From: Heliocidaris tuberculata
Lineage: Eukaryota; Echinodermata; Echinoidea; Camarodonta; Echinometridae
DNA length: 64,000 bases
Direction: 5' to 3'
NCBI GenBank assembly: GCA_025618425.1
Contig: CM046835.1
Span: forward strand, 17,327,959-17,391,958
A model generated the notes under the pieces. The model did not search any database. It saw only the letters and a program-made list of their open reading frames with translations, and was not told where the DNA came from. Numbering within the stretch: the stretch's first letter is position 1; every line of letters begins with the position of its first letter. The position numbers and the translations under genes are program-made. Of the stretch, positions 1 to 12,740 are shown in pieces.

Positions 1-93
1 TTTTTCTTGTGTGGAGGGATGTTGGTATATGTGTTTCTTGGAAGCATAGAAATGGAGTTCATCAATAAAGATGTCATGAGAGTGAGTGAAAGA

Positions 94-94
94 C

Positions 95-141
<47 letters not shown>

Positions 142-440
142 ATACACATAGGGGTAAAAGTTACAGGGAAGAAGAGGAGACCCCAGGGAAACAAGAGATA
201 CAGTGTACATGAAGAGAGAGAAGCAGAGGGAGTGAGATGGGGTATAGAGAAAGGGAAGAATAAGAGAGTCGCAGAGAGATAGCTAAAGGAAAATAGAAAT
301 ATAGACCAGAGTGAGAGAGACAGAGAAAGATAGATACAGAAAGAAAGAGGGCAAAATAAAAAAAAAATAGTGAGAAATTGAGAATTAGCAGGAGAGAGAG
401 AGGGAGAGAGAGAGAGAGAGAGATGATAGCGTCAGTGTAT
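94..440 (+). repeat. GA-rich microsatellite region
   Basis: (GA)n at 98-138 and about 391-422, with purine-rich sequence between. The purine/pyrimidine frames on both strands are artefacts. Confidence 0.85.
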
Positions 441-1333
441 TCCCATCCATCGTTCAACGTTTAAGAAGATTAGCAAATGCTAGAGTTCAGATGGATTATC
501 GCATTAGTGCCAAACTTTAAAGCGAGTAATTTCTTCCGGCGTAAACAAGATGAAAGAAAAGTGGCATGATGCAGATATGATTTTTTTTCTTTCTTTCTTA
601 CATGCTACAATATGTTTTGGCAGTGTAAAATAAACCTTAAGCGCTAACAGAGGATTATGACCATTTTCAGTGCTCTCTTGCTGAATTATTTCGCCCACAT
701 GGTTTACGACAAGATATCATTCACGTCATTGGGAACCGCCAAGAATCAATTTCTTTTTGTAGCATCAAAGGCCCATCTATCATATCAAGCTGTCAAAGTG
801 ATCATTGTGTTGTGCTACCAAACTGACTTGTATTTATTTAGGGTTGTGTTATCTGAGTAGTCACAAGGCAATGTTGCTTCAGGAACAGGAATAGTCAGGC
901 TTGAAAAGAGTCTTCTTCAAATTGGCTATCATACATGTAGCTCATCCTGCTGATACTCGATAGATAGGCGCAGAACACTGTTGGAAAGGTTAATGAGGTG
1001 TACAAGACTTGGTTACTAAAACTTAAAGCAGAGACAAGGGTTTTACTTGTGAAATTCATATTTTGAATTTCACTGCTATTTGCATGCAGTGTTTGATCTC
1101 ATTTCTGTTTGGCAATTACAGACTATAGTGGCTGATATAGTAGCTTGGAACTGTGCACATTGAATTGGTTTTTGAGAGGTCAAATGGTGTTCAGTTATAC
1201 TTGGACAGCCGTTATATTAGTTGTCCTTGCCCATCAGTAGTGTTGTATAGTCATATGTATGGTAGCTAGCATCCAACGCTCCATCATATTAGTTGAAATG
1301 ATCAAGACGGACAAGTTCTCTACTCTCTCTCAG

Positions 1334-1631
1334 TGACGCCTCAAGTGCCAACTGCCAGGACCAAGCGCCAGAGGATCTAAGCCGAAGCGGCAAGGTCGGG
1401 GGCAACGCCAGCAGCAGTATACTCAGCCTGGGTAACCTCGGCAATAGCTTCTTCCTACGGCGAGGCCTAGACCTTCCTTTTGGGATGATGGCCAGGAGGA
1501 TGAAGGGTGGAGATGGCAAGGGCGTTGGCAGGACTGCTCACCCTGTGCAGGAGCTACGGATCAAACTCCTACAGGTCCTGGAGAAGAGAGGTCCAACACT
1601 TCTGGTCAGCCATGGATGCCCCTTCTCACAG
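1334..1631 (+). CDS. dve: Dve-like gene, internal exon with first half of CUTL
   Basis: The acceptor is a pyrimidine tract ending ctctctctcag at 1333; the donor is GTTAGA at 1632. One base completes an upstream codon, then 99 codons stay open without a stop. The first 65 or so residues are Ser/Gly/Leu-rich with a basic cluster (RRMKGG). The last 30 are helical and end in C-P-F-S-Q, aligning with the first half of the SATB CUT-like domain (C-P-L-S-Q). The exon may be entered from an exon left of the window. Confidence 0.75.
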
Positions 1632-4600
1632 GTTAGACAATACCTCATTTTGATTTTGCATTCCATGCAGATTCATTCATTTTGTCAAGAAAAACTTAAC
1701 ATCGTTCTCTATTCATATTTCCTTTTGCTTCATCTATCACTCATTTCATTTCATCTTTGTTGGGTTGTTCTGTTCATGAATGCATATTTGTAGATTTTAT
1801 GTGTATTTAAAAAAAAAAAATGATTAGCAAGACTGAGTTGATTTATTTCATTGGTGCTAAAGTGCACTCTGAAGGCATTTTAGTGGTCATGAGCAGTTTG
1901 CAGGGGAAATGGGGTAATTTATTTCAAGTAAATATTTTGTCTTACAGATATGGGGACCTATGTGTAATGTTATCCATTTTTAATGTCCATGTACATGGAA
2001 AATTATTTGCTCTTGTTGGGATTGTATGTCTTAGATTTTACATGTAGGTTATAGGTTTTCTAAACTTCTTGGCCGGAATTCACAAGGTGATTTATTTTAG
2101 ACCAGGGTTTATGCAGATTTCATGGTATAAGTACGCTTGATTTAGCACATACACTTAGAAAGATCCAATAATGAACACATGTGTTTGGCAAAGGGCGCTA
2201 AATTCAAGCTAGTGGCTATGGTGTAGAGCACAGTTTATTTAAATTAACTGTTTATTTAAATTAACTGTTTATTTAAATTAATTCAAATAAACAGTGAGTT
2301 AATTTAAATAAACTGTGGTCTAAACCATAGCAACTAGTATGAATTTAGCGCAATTTACAAAACACGCGCGTTCATTATTGGATCTTTCTAAGTGTATGCG
2401 CTAAATCAAGCGTACTTATACCATGAAATCTGCATAAACTGTTTAGACCACGATTTATTTAAATCAATTTGATTAAAAAGTGAGTTAATTTAAATAAACC
2501 GTGGTCTAAACCGTAGCAAGTGGCAAGAATTTAGCACACTTTACCAAACACGCGCGTTCATTATTAGATCTTTCTAAATGTACGCGCTAAATCAAACATA
2601 CTTAACCATGAAATCTGCATAAACCGTGGTCTAAATCTAAACCACCTTTGTGAATTCCATTGTCAATTAGTATTTGATTTTATATCATGGAAGTTTAAAA
2701 ATAGAGTTATGTTCCTGTGTATGCAAAAGATTAGAGTTTCAATTATTTTTTTTCTGTCTTGTCTCTCCTTTTCTTTGTTTTCTTGTTCCATTTAAACCAT
2801 TGGGGGGGGGGGGGGAGAGGGATGGAGGAGTAAATTATTACCCTCTTTATGTTTATCCCTCTATCCTATTTATTTTCAATCTCTATTCACCTCTCCCACC
2901 CCTATGTTAAGGGAAATTCCCAGAAAGAAGTTTCTTCATTTGTCAGGCTGTCTCTGTGTCGTAGAATTAATCTTTTTTTTCTTCTTCTGCATCTGTCTAT
3001 TCATTTTATGTCATTACAACCTAATCTTACTCTCTCTCTCTCTCTCTCTTTCTCTCTCGCTTGCTCACTTTCTCTTTCTCTGTTCATCTCTTTCCTTTCA
3101 TCTCTCTGTTCACCTCTTTCTCTTCATCTCTCTGTTCACCTCTTTCTCTTCATCTCTCTGTTCACTTCTTTCCCTTCATCTCTCTGTTCACCTCTTTCTC
3201 TTCATCTCTCTGTTCACTTCTTTCCCTTCATCTCTCTGTTCATCTCTTTCTCTTCATCTCTCTGTTCATCTCCATCTTTTCATCTCTCTTTTCATCTCTT
3301 TCTCTTCATCTCTCTGTTCATCTCCATCTCATCATCTCTCTGTTCACCTCTTTCTCTTCATCTCTCTGTTCATCTCTTTCCCTTCATCTCTCTGTTCATC
3401 TCTTTCTCTTCATCTCTCTGTTCACCTCTTTCTCTTCATCTCTCTGTTCATCTCTTTCTCTTCATCTCTCTGTTCATCTCTTTCTCTTCATCTCTCTGTT
3501 CATCTCTTTCTCTTCATCTCTCTGTTCACCTCTTTCTCTTCATCTCTCTGTTCATCTCTTTCTCTTCATCTCTCTGTTCATCTCTTTCTCTTCATCTCTC
3601 TGTTCACCTCTTTCTCTTCATCTCTCTGTTCATCTCTTTCTCTTCATCTCTCTGTTCATCTCTTTCTCTTCATCTCTCTGTTCATCTCTTTCTCTTCATC
3701 TCACTGTTCATCTCTTTCTCTTCATCTCTCTGTTCATCTCTTTCTCTTCATCTCTCTGTTCATCTCTCTGTTCATCTCTTTCCCTTCATCTCACTGCTCA
3801 TCTCTTTCCCTTCATCTCACTGCTCATCTCTTTCCCTTCATCTCACTGCTCATCTCTTTCCCTTCATCTCACTGCTCATCTCTTTCCCTTCATCTCACTG
3901 CTCATCTCTTTCCCTTCATCTCACTGCTCATCTCTTTCCCTTAATCAGCATTGACTGACTGCTGGTATATAAATCATACATGAACAGTGGTGTAAAGCCT
4001 ATTGTAACCTGTTGTATTTAGGGTTCATGCATTCTACACAGGCTACATTAAACGGAAAAAGTCTTTAACAATGATTTGCTTCAAAAAGTTGCTTTATTGC
4101 ACACTTCCCTATTCTTTACCAATCTGCGGGCAGACAATTAGCATGTACTGTAAGTTTTTCCGTTGGAGGTAGATTTTTATTGGTTGTCTGTTGGAGCAAA
4201 CTTATTCAATCAGAGATAGATTGAGATTGATTGTTATGGGAATTCTTCATTAAATGCAAGATAGTTCATGATTAGTTGGTTGTTGGTCATTTTAATATAA
4301 ATTGTGCTTGGTTATTGGTGAGTTTATTCATTCAAATATTGCTTTTCATTTGTTTTGGAGAGACTCATTAAATAAAACTGTGTGTTTTTGTCTCGCCTGC
4401 ATAGCTGGAGGGAGACAAAAGCGCTGGAGTCAACATTTAAAAAATCACTCTTTATTTCAAAGGTAAAGTCTGAATTCCATGAAACTTGTACACAAGGGTT
4501 ATTGGGTGTCAAAGATATTGGGAAAGAAATTTGAGATCAAGGTCAAATGTAAATTGAGGGCAATTATGTTGCAAAAACTTGTCCTTGGCTTAGGTAAAGT

Positions 4601-7365
4601 TCTCTTATATTCAAAATTTATTTCATTCCCATAATATTACTCTAAAGTTTACTAAACTTTAGATGCAAATGGCATTTAGAACCAAATATTACTTAGGGTA
4701 TTTTTCAGATCAACGGTCAAATGCTAAAGGTCGACTATTGTCAATTGAGGCAAGTTTGTAAGGAAACTTGTTAATATTCCATATATTGTAAAAATTCATG
4801 TGATGACACTTTAATTTTGTAAACCGTGAAAAAAGTGACACAATATCCTTCAAAATTTAAAGGTTATTATCAGGGTGGAAGCCAATAGTGCATAGGTAAG
4901 GGATTTGGACACCTCTTCAGTAATTTGAGGTCAAAGTTCATTTAAGAGTCATTTGAGGCCATCGTTGGAAAATGAAAAAAAAAAATGCTTTTCCACATAC
5001 ATGTAAATAAATTGGTAGGGGTAAGTTGCTGTGACTAACAGTTCAGGCTGCTTGAAACTGATGTCCAGGGTCAGTTGCTTTTTCCAAGAAAGATTGTTTG
5101 TTTGCTGGGGGCACATTTGTTTATATTAACATTGTGATTTGTTGAGAGCATGTTCTTTCCTTGGAAGATTGTTGGTGTATTGGTTGATATTGGTTTTAGT
5201 GAAATTGCTGGTTTTGGAACAAATTTTGTCAATGGTTGATTGTTACTGGTTGATCAGGGAAATATGTTATATTTCATTTTTTCACAGAAATAACAAATCT
5301 AAATTATGATGAGTCCTTGGCTAGTGACTGCACAGATATTTTGTAAAAGACACATGTTGGCACCAATTCTATTTAAGTTGTCTTGACAATCAAAATTATT
5401 TCACTAAAATATACATGTAATTTTTTGAACTGTTGAACCTCTAATAGTGACCACCTCTTATTTAAGGCTACATGCTGATGATGCCCTGTTTTTCTCTTAC
5501 ATTGTCTTTATAGATGTGTTCGAATTTAGATAATGAAGGTTTGACATAAAATATAATTGTCCTGCGTCGGTTGATAAAAATTACACAAAAGTCAACAATA
5601 AATAAAACAACCGTTGAGAGATGAAAACTAGATAGAATTTCCCCCCACAGGGCTTCATCAGGAAATGATGAAAGTTTGACATACGTGTATATGTACATGT
5701 AGAGTCTGTTACCCTTTGGTCAGTGAAAATAAATCTGTGTTTTAAACAGTGTGAGTTATATGTGTTTAGAAATTTAGATGGATGAGCAAGAAAGGAAAGT
5801 AGATCAAGTCAGATTTATTTTGAGGCAATAAAAGAATTTTTTTTTCTCTCTCCATTCATTTATGTGTACTACAGGTGACAGTAGCACAGATCTTACAGGG
5901 CAAGTACAACAAACCTGTCAGCATCGAAAAGATCCAAGCCTTTTACCAGTGGTACAATATCTACAATGGCCTTACCGACAACACCCTGCTACCTGCAGAC
6001 AGAGTAGACAGCTCCGCCCTACCAAGGATTAGCTCAAAACATTGGAGGCGTCCTCGTACACTCTTCAATCCTCGCACAGAGCTCCCTCGCCTTCTGCGGT
6101 GGTATCGTCAGAACCCCCGACCAACCCGGGCAGAGATGGAGGTCTACCTGGCAGAGTTGAATGCCTCTGACTTCCGACGGAATGGTACCCCTCTTCAGTA
6201 CTCATCTATCATGATCTGGTTTAAGAATGCTAGAGTAAAGTACAGACATCTTTTGCGCTCAAGTGCAATTGCTCAGATGAGAGAGGACATTGCTTATGCA
6301 AAGAATTCAAAAGACTTAGTGATTGATGAAAGCAAGGAGAATAGTGATGAAGAAGAGGGTGATATGGTGGTAGAAGAGAAAGAGATCGAGGAGCAGGGGG
6401 ATGAAGAGGAGGACAAGACGGAGACTTTAGAAGCATCATCTTCAAAGAGCCCACTCAGAAGTTCTGCAAAGAGCCCGTCGCGTAGTCCTGGAAAGAGTCC
6501 GGCGAGAGTGCTGCATTTAAAAGAAGAACCTGTCATGGAAGGAGAGGACTGTGTAGGCAATGAAAATCAGAGTGTGTCAGTGGCGAGCTCTCTAGCTAAA
6601 CCAACTATTCTGCCATCCTTGTTGCACATGCAAGCGCGACCACATCTGCAGCCTGTCAGTATCGTTAGTAATGGTTTGATTGTTCCAAGCAGGTTACACA
6701 ATGGATCTCATCAAGCCGAGACAGCACTTCATGTACCAGACCTCCGTAAGATTGCTTCTGGGTTTGGAATCTCGTTGACTCCCGAGTTAGCAGCAGCTGC
6801 CCATGCAATGCCTATTCCTGGTCTTACCCACCCCCATTTTTTGCATGCTCTTGATTCTGTGCACAAGGACAGTCCATCTGCTCGATTAGACTATCACAAC
6901 AGTGCTCTCTCAGTGCCAAAGCCTACCCCATCACCCCTCACCACCCCTTCTGCCTCTCAGAGGCGGACCCCTACACCCCAGTCGTACAAATCTCAAGCAG
7001 AGTCCCCCAAGCCTGAGAAGTCACCTCAAACCACCACCTCACAGACCTCAACAACTCCAGCCACCAGGGTGCCCCGTAAACGCTTCACCATTGATCCAAC
7101 CTTTGAAGTGCCAAAGCTACAGTCCTGGTTTGCGGTCGACCCTAGGCCCGATCGGCAGACTATTGAGAGATATGTACAGGAACTGAACTCTAGCGAGTGG
7201 AGACGGCACCAACCTAAGTATAATAACCGAGTGGTGTATGTCTGGTTTAAGAATGCACGTGCCAAATATTCTAAAATGCAGATTTCGTCAGGCGAGCGTG
7301 ATCCTGACATGGAGCGAAGGCATCATGAATTGATGAGAATACACCAAGAAGCCCAGATATCATGA
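1334..7365 (+). CDS. dve: CMP-class homeobox gene, 3' part (CUTL + two homeodomains), Dve-like
   Basis: Two exons (1334-1631, 5875-7365) splice in frame (phase 0) to about 595 residues ending at TGA. Order: Ser/Gly-rich lead, CUT-like domain split by the intron, homeodomain 1, acidic and Ser-Pro-rich linker, Pro/Thr-rich region, homeodomain 2, short tail. Both homeodomains keep the W-F-x-N-x-R core and are about 70 residues, roughly ten longer than a classical homeodomain, with the extra loop before helix 3. CUTL plus inserted homeodomains is the signature of the Dve/Compass branch of the CMP class, sister to SATB. The predicted role is a nuclear sequence-specific transcription regulator. The first exon needs two bases from an upstream exon, and no ULD/CMP-domain exon was found in 1-1333, so the gene is cut by the left edge. 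The family is firm; the exact orthology to Drosophila dve is inference. Confidence 0.85.
2071..2658. mobile_element. Foldback MITE, three-armed
   Basis: The left end (CGGAATTCACAAGGTG) is inverted against the right end (read in reverse GGAATTCACAAAGGTGG). A long left arm (about 2075-2245) pairs with 2290-2440, and a second, diverged copy of the right arm follows at 2440-2658. The hinge is three tandem CTGTTTATTTAAATTAA units. The ends match the MITE at 43531-43739. Confidence 0.7.
3067..3943 (+). repeat. 26-bp pyrimidine minisatellite, about 33 copies
   Basis: The unit is roughly CTGTTCATCT, CTTTCTCTTC, ATCTCT (26 bp). From about 3770 a subfamily with CCC and CACTGCTCATCT is homogenised over seven units. 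Because 26 is not a multiple of three and the unit lacks stops, all three plus-strand frames stay open for 300-370 codons; these are not genes. It lies in the intron between the Dve-like exons. Confidence 0.92.
4385..5010. repeat. GTCTCGCC-type repeat remnant
   Basis: TTTTGTCTCGCC at 4386-4397 is followed by a GGGAGACAAAAGCGCTG hairpin and AAGGTCA-like words spread over about 600 bp. This resembles the element at 17389-18278, but no right end was found. Confidence 0.4.
5875..7365 (+). CDS. dve: Dve-like gene, terminal coding exon with two homeodomains
   Basis: The acceptor is gtgtactacag at 5874 and the exon continues phase 0 to TGA at 7363-7365. Exon residues 1-30 finish CUTL (hydrophobic/aromatic end F-Y-Q-W-Y). 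Homeodomain 1 spans about 58-127, with IWFKNARVKY at 114-123. Residues about 150-187 are strongly acidic, and 188-211 repeat K-S-P / R-S-P. LKEE at 215-218 fits the sumoylation consensus psi-K-x-E, common in repressors. Residues about 350-400 are Pro/Thr/Ser-rich. Homeodomain 2 spans about 400-469, with VWFKNARAKY. No intron interrupts the homeodomains. Codon use is clean coding, unlike the flanks. Position 5875 is GTG (Val) after the acceptor, not a start. Confidence 0.92.
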   Translation: MTVAQILQGKYNKPVSIEKIQAFYQWYNIYNGLTDNTLLPADRVDSSALPRISSKHWRRPRTLFNPRTELPRLLRWYRQNPRPTRAEMEVYLAELNASDFRRNGTPLQYSSIMIWFKNARVKYRHLLRSSAIAQMREDIAYAKNSKDLVIDESKENSDEEEGDMVVEEKEIEEQGDEEEDKTETLEASSSKSPLRSSAKSPSRSPGKSPARVLHLKEEPVMEGEDCVGNENQSVSVASSLAKPTILPSLLHMQARPHLQPVSIVSNGLIVPSRLHNGSHQAETALHVPDLRKIASGFGISLTPELAAAAHAMPIPGLTHPHFLHALDSVHKDSPSARLDYHNSALSVPKPTPSPLTTPSASQRRTPTPQSYKSQAESPKPEKSPQTTTSQTSTTPATRVPRKRFTIDPTFEVPKLQSWFAVDPRPDRQTIERYVQELNSSEWRRHQPKYNNRVVYVWFKNARAKYSKMQISSGERDPDMERRHHELMRIHQEAQIS

Positions 7366-8296
7366 AAAAGACAGTAGGGCTCTGAAATTACCACAGGGTG
7401 TTTAAGTATCAAGTAGAATTATTCATTGTCTGTTGAATACAGATAGCTGAGATTCAAATGGACCTGAATATCACAAAAACATCTAGCTCTGAACTGTGCT
7501 CTTATTATAAGAAAGCAAGAAAAAAAAAAGCCTCTGATTAGTTAGCAGCTGTTTCAAGGTTTAGTGATAGATGATTTTAGCTACTGCATCCAACTATGCA
7601 GTTATATTATGGTTGTTGTACAAAGATGTACAATCATCTTTATTTTGTCTCACCAATTTTTTCCTTTTCTTTATGATTCACTCATTTTGTTATTTCACAT
7701 AATATATGATTAGTGAATGGCATTCTAAAATTTGTTTTTGATAAGTGTTTTATCTATATTTCAAGCCTATTCCATGCACCAAGAACGTTCTTAATTATAT
7801 GTTTCTGAGGATTGTTTTCTGTGTATATTTCAAGCCTATTTCAAACCATCCTACAAACGATTGTGCAAAGATAGGTGCTGGCGTGGCTTCTGTGAAACAT
7901 GCTTGCTTCCTGTAGTAAACATATTCAGTGATGCTTATTCAGTATAGCTGATAAAATGATATGCCTACATTTATCTCCAAGAGTAATGCATGATGCTACA
8001 CTTCTGCATTATTTGAAGAAAACAGGAGAGGAATTGATATACTTGTATTTGAACAGAGTTGGCCATGTTTGATAGAGTTCTTTGAAAAAGAGCTTTATTA
8101 CTTTAAAATTTAATTCCTTTAATCAAAGTTAGTCCTTTTATATACCAGTGAGACAAAAAAAGGTATTTTTTTTTTTAATGATAATTTGTAACTAATGTCA
8201 TGTGAGACACTTGAGTGTAATTTCAATAGAAGTGAAGGCTGTAGCCGTGTAATGATTTCCATAGTACTTCAAAAGGTTTTAGAGACATTTTATCAT
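7366..8296. other. Presumed 3' UTR and flank of Dve-like gene
   Basis: AT-rich sequence without long frames. No canonical AATAAA was located with certainty. Two similar TATTTCAAGCCTATT segments occur at about 7757 and 7826. Confidence 0.4.
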
Positions 8297-8336
8297 GTCG
8301 TAAGCGCTATACAACAAGAATGGAATATTATTATTA
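8297..8336 (+). repeat. SINE/LINE 3'-tail fragment (GCGCTATAC ... ATTATTATT)
   Basis: GTAAGCGCTATACAACAAG followed by ATATTATTATTAT resembles the 3' end of CR1/L2-type elements and the SINEs that borrow it. It lies after the presumed 3' UTR of the Dve-like gene. Confidence 0.45.
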
Positions 8337-8340
8337 TGAA

Positions 8341-11300
8341 GTGTATGCAAAACCACGGTAAACAACAGTGTACAGCGTAATGGTATGCAATAGGTCTAAA
8401 GATACCTACTGATATCTGATATATTTTTTTTTTTTTTTTATCACTGTGCCTCGTAACTTTTTATGTTTTTTTTTTTTTTTTTTTAAACCTATGTCAGTTT
8501 CATTTTATTTGTTTGGTGCAATTTCATAATTCTGTTCTGTCATTGATATTAGATAACTTTTTTTTTTCAAAAATACTGTCCTACAGACATAGACCTTCAG
8601 AAGCTGATACTGAATTGAAGCCACCCAGTATGCCAAGGCTCCACACTAAAGTTTTTTTCATAGGGGGGTCTACATTGAATTTTTTAGGGTCTGTTTTTGG
8701 GGCCCATATGTATTGGATCCCTGTTAGTATTGATACCCATGGTATGATTGTGTACATTTGTTCTTATCACACCCAGTACAAAGTGTAGCCTTAATGGTGA
8801 TGTAGAATGCAAAGAAATGGAAACATTCTAACCTGAATTTGAGTAGATTTTAGTCTCTTTTTCTCTCCTGGAAGAATTTGGCAGATGTTAAAGCTTCTCA
8901 GTCATGAAGGAGGAAGATTCATAAGGTTAATATGTATATGTTTTTTTCAATGACAAGGGGGTATTCTTAACTCAGCTAATTAGGGTAAAAGTTAAGTCTC
9001 CTCATTTCCTCTCTGCATAAACAAGATAAAGCAAGAGATATTGACTCTCGGGAGATGGATTAAACTCGTCTTCATTAGACTTCTTACAAGTACGTGACAT
9101 ACTAAGGTTACGTCATTGCAGCTCGGTGGAAACAAACAGAATTTATTGCCTGAAATGGAGCAGATTGCTCAAAGATTCTCAGAGATCAGAAGGACTTCCT
9201 GTTATGTCTTTATCCAGACTTTGATGTTGAGTGTTAGCAAGAAGGAAGTGAAGGCTTAGGGTACAAAAACGGGGGTCGGGGAAACAAGCAACCGGCGGAA
9301 AGGAACTCCGAGTTTATTCTCTTCCTCCTGTTAACTTACACCTTGATAAAGTACAAGGTATTCTGTAAGAAAAGGTTGCTTCGAAATTAACACCCAAGCT
9401 GTCGTAACCATCCCACCATTTAGCAATCAAAACCTATATGATCAAACTTTACACCTGTTGACTTTAATCTACAAATTAATGTGGCAAGATAAAGTCTATC
9501 TTCTCCTTCAAAATCGTAACCGGTCATTATCATTTCACCTTTTGCTTGATGATACAGTTCGTTTGAGAAGATTTGATACAATCTTCGATGTCCTTGGAAA
9601 AGGAACTTAAAAATAGGAATGTTTAAAAACTAATCTCATGTCTGGTGAAGGATGTAAGAGATTGAAAGAAGCAAGTATGGAGGTAGATAAATTTAAGTAC
9701 CAACAAGCTTGCTAATTCTTTAATGGTGCTAAATATGGTCATTCAAATCTGCATGGCCTTGTTTTTTAATTTATCTTTTATGCAATAAGAGAAAAACAAG
9801 AAATTTTGTTGAAGAAAATCTAAGGGTGTAAAACAGATTATGCTTTTGTTAATTTGGAGTTGTTTTTTTAAAAATTGAATTACAAGTCTGTGAGTCATAC
9901 ATATCTGTTTCTTCAAAAGAATAGAATGTTCTCAGTTTTTCTTGCATTATGTGTGAATGGGGTAGTAAAGATATTTTATTTACTGAATCATAGTCACTAC
10001 ACTGCACAGACAGAAAATAGAGTATTAAATACTGCATAATACTAAATTTAAGTTAGTTTTGTAATATACACTAGTAAGAATATGTGTGATAAGCAAAAAT
10101 TGAAAATGTTATACCAAACACTGTACAATATTCAGTTCAGTCTAATACTGGACTACACTAGTATCAATTTTCCAATATGTGATTTTCTTTCATGTTATCA
10201 GGGATGGTCTTTTTATGAGAACTTTCTTTCTCTTTCTCTCTCTCTCTCTGTATCTCTTTCTATCTCTCTCTCTCTCGCTCTCTTTCAATCTCTTGGCATG
10301 ATTTTAAAACATTTGTATTCGTTTAACTGAATCAGATTGAAATGTCTGAGTAAATGATGGAAACATTAGAAATAAGTACTTCCTATTCACCCCTTGATAT
10401 TATGCATAAAAGGCTTAAGTGCATTTTTAAGTGCCTCAATTTGACATTGAAAGTACTGTCTTTTTATGACTCCTTTTCCTTTTTTATTTCCCTTTATAAT
10501 ATGATAAGATTTTCCCCTTGCTTTTATCTGTTCGGACACTTGGAAAAGTGTACTGCATTATTTCTGATGTATAAATTATCCTTTCTTTTTGAAAAACATA
10601 CAAAGATTAGTTATACCTGGTTTGCAATGAAATATAAGGCAGATAGGTAATGTGATAATGCATAAGAAATTATGAATGTAATGAAAGGTAGATTTAGTTT
10701 GACATGTAATGTATGCAGTCACATGTTCCATAACCCTTTCATTTTTGTAAAGGTATTCTAGTGAATGACACATAATAATGAAAAAGAAGTTACAACTCAT
10801 TAGAACTCTCTCTAGTGCATTTAAGATTGGCTTTCTTGATAGTTATTGTAATTCAGTTGGTGGTAATTGAACTAAGAAGATGGCCGTTTAGATAATGAAT
10901 CGAAGTGAACTGTTTTAATGGATGGCAACTTGTGATGTGATCAGAATTTCCATACCATTTACATTTTTAATCAATTAGTAGGTTAGAAATAAAGAGATAC
11001 TATGAGATGACCTCATTCAATGCTCACGTTAGTGCACCGCTGGTAGGCAATTTGGAAAAAAAAATTGGTCTTCAGTCTTTAAAGCAATCTTTTCTTCTGA
11101 TAATACCTGAAAATATGTTTCTCACACAGTCCAATGAAATTTATGCTGAATATTGCCGAGTTCAAACCTATGACAGCTAGAAATTTATCATATCTACCAA
11201 ACAAATTTTGATAATAAAATAATTGTAGCTGAGAAATACAAAACCAATATATATGAGTACATAATAAATGATACTTAGTGAATTACGTATTTGCTGACCA

Positions 11301-12362
11301 ATAAAGACAAAATCTGAGATGCCAATTTGCATGTTTGGGACAATAGAAAACTGAGGAATGAGTGAACACTATATTTGGGTGATTCCATGCAATATGGATA
11401 CGACTTACAACATTTTTTTTTTCTCTACTTATTGCATTACAAAAATGAAAAATCTCTCAACATGACCATGTACTAATAGTAGTGATCCCAAAATAAACAT
11501 TAGTTAGTGGTCACATCGAGATATTTTTCATTTTTGGATGAAATAAATTAATGAAACTCATATGTGGTAAGGGATACATTGTATGGAATTGTCCATTCGT
11601 AACTCTTTGAATTTTACCAGATGGCCTCAAGTATTTAAATAACATTAATGTTCCTGTAAACTTCTAGAGTAGGATATTATTCTCAAAAAGTATGCCATCA
11701 AACATCAGAAGAGGATTTAAAAATTGTGTTTCTATAATAGAAATAAGAAATTAAGTCTGTTTTAATCTCTTTCTTTAGGTTGAAAATTTATAGTGATTTT
11801 TTTTTTTACCACCAAGGGATAGTAAACATGACATTAATTGTGTAATAACATACCTTTGTGGTAATACAAACCTGATATTTAAAAACACCAACAATATAAT
11901 ATGTTGCCATTTTAGAAATTATTTGCCCTTGATACAGATCGTTAATTAATCTGAATTAACAAAGCCAATTATAGGGTAACCCATTCTATCCATGTCCCCA
12001 ATCTAATCATGTATAATACACCATTGAAGTGTAAATCCAGTAAATACTGCAGAAAGGTCATTAATCAGAGGCTCTTATCTAGCTGAAATGAGTATCGGGA
12101 TACAATGGATCAGTTTGAAATAGCGAGAGCAGTCATCGAACACAAAAGTAGCTTTTGTTGCAAATTAATTGCCCCGCTAATATTTCTTTGAATTGGAGCT
12201 AATTGCTGGGTTGTTCAGTTTTAGGAAGATCTGTAATGCAAGTATAAAATTTCCTTTTCCAGGGGCATTACTGAAACATCATTGATTGCATATATACATC
12301 AGGATCCTCATATCTTTAGACTATCAAAATATTACAAAACTCGCCGAATTCATGTACTCTTA
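8341..12362. other. Intergenic or intronic, no gene recognised
   Basis: AT-rich, with T-runs near 8420-8480 and a CT microsatellite at 10222-10285. The interval 8960-9600 has mixed composition and homeodomain/Ets-like words (CTAATTAG, ACTTCCTG) but no coding frame. I see no exon. Confidence 0.4.
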
Positions 12363-12363
12363 A

Positions 12364-12617
12364 GGGGGTAACCTCGCTAGTCATAAGGACCGCTATTCAT
12401 AAGGACCACTTATTCATAAGGACCGCTATCCATAGCGCGTGACTTAATAAATAGCGATTTGTATGAACTCCAGTTTAACATAGCGAGCAAACCATAGACA
12501 AATTACCTCGCTATTCATAAGGACTTCCGTTCATAAGGACCACTATTCATAACGGGTGTTAAATGAATAGCGGTTTTCTGTGAATAGCGGTCCTTATGAA
12601 TAGCGAGTGGACCCCCT
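12364..12617. mobile_element. MITE with repeated ATTCATAAGGACC motif
   Basis: Left end GGGGGTAACCTCGCTAGTCA is inverted against the right end (reverse GGGGGTCCACTCGCTATTCA). The word CATAAGGACC recurs four times in the left and central part, with its reverse at the right end, and TATGAATAGCG/CGCTATTCATA palindromes fill the element. No clear target duplication. Confidence 0.75.
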
Positions 12618-12740
12618 CTGAAGAGCTTCGACAGGGATGTGCAGAAATGATTGTATGATAAATAGCTGCAATGGCTCCATGGCCAGTTTCCTACACTAAA
12701 CAAATTACTTTCTTCAACCTGGGAAAAACACTAGACATAT

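Noticed and set aside
657..860. 67-codon frame upstream of the Dve-like exon as a possible ULD/CMP exon
   Set aside because: No ULD-like pattern and no splice sites giving the needed phase.
3067..3943. CRISPR-like regularity of the 26-bp array
   Set aside because: No spacers: units are contiguous and near identical; eukaryotic minisatellite.
2849..3958. Three overlapping Ser/Leu/His-rich frames of 297-369 codons
   Set aside because: Products of a 26-bp stop-free minisatellite; no domain, no splice or start context.
6230..7310. Minus-strand and alternative plus frames inside the homeobox exon
   Set aside because: Shadow frames of the clear coding frame.
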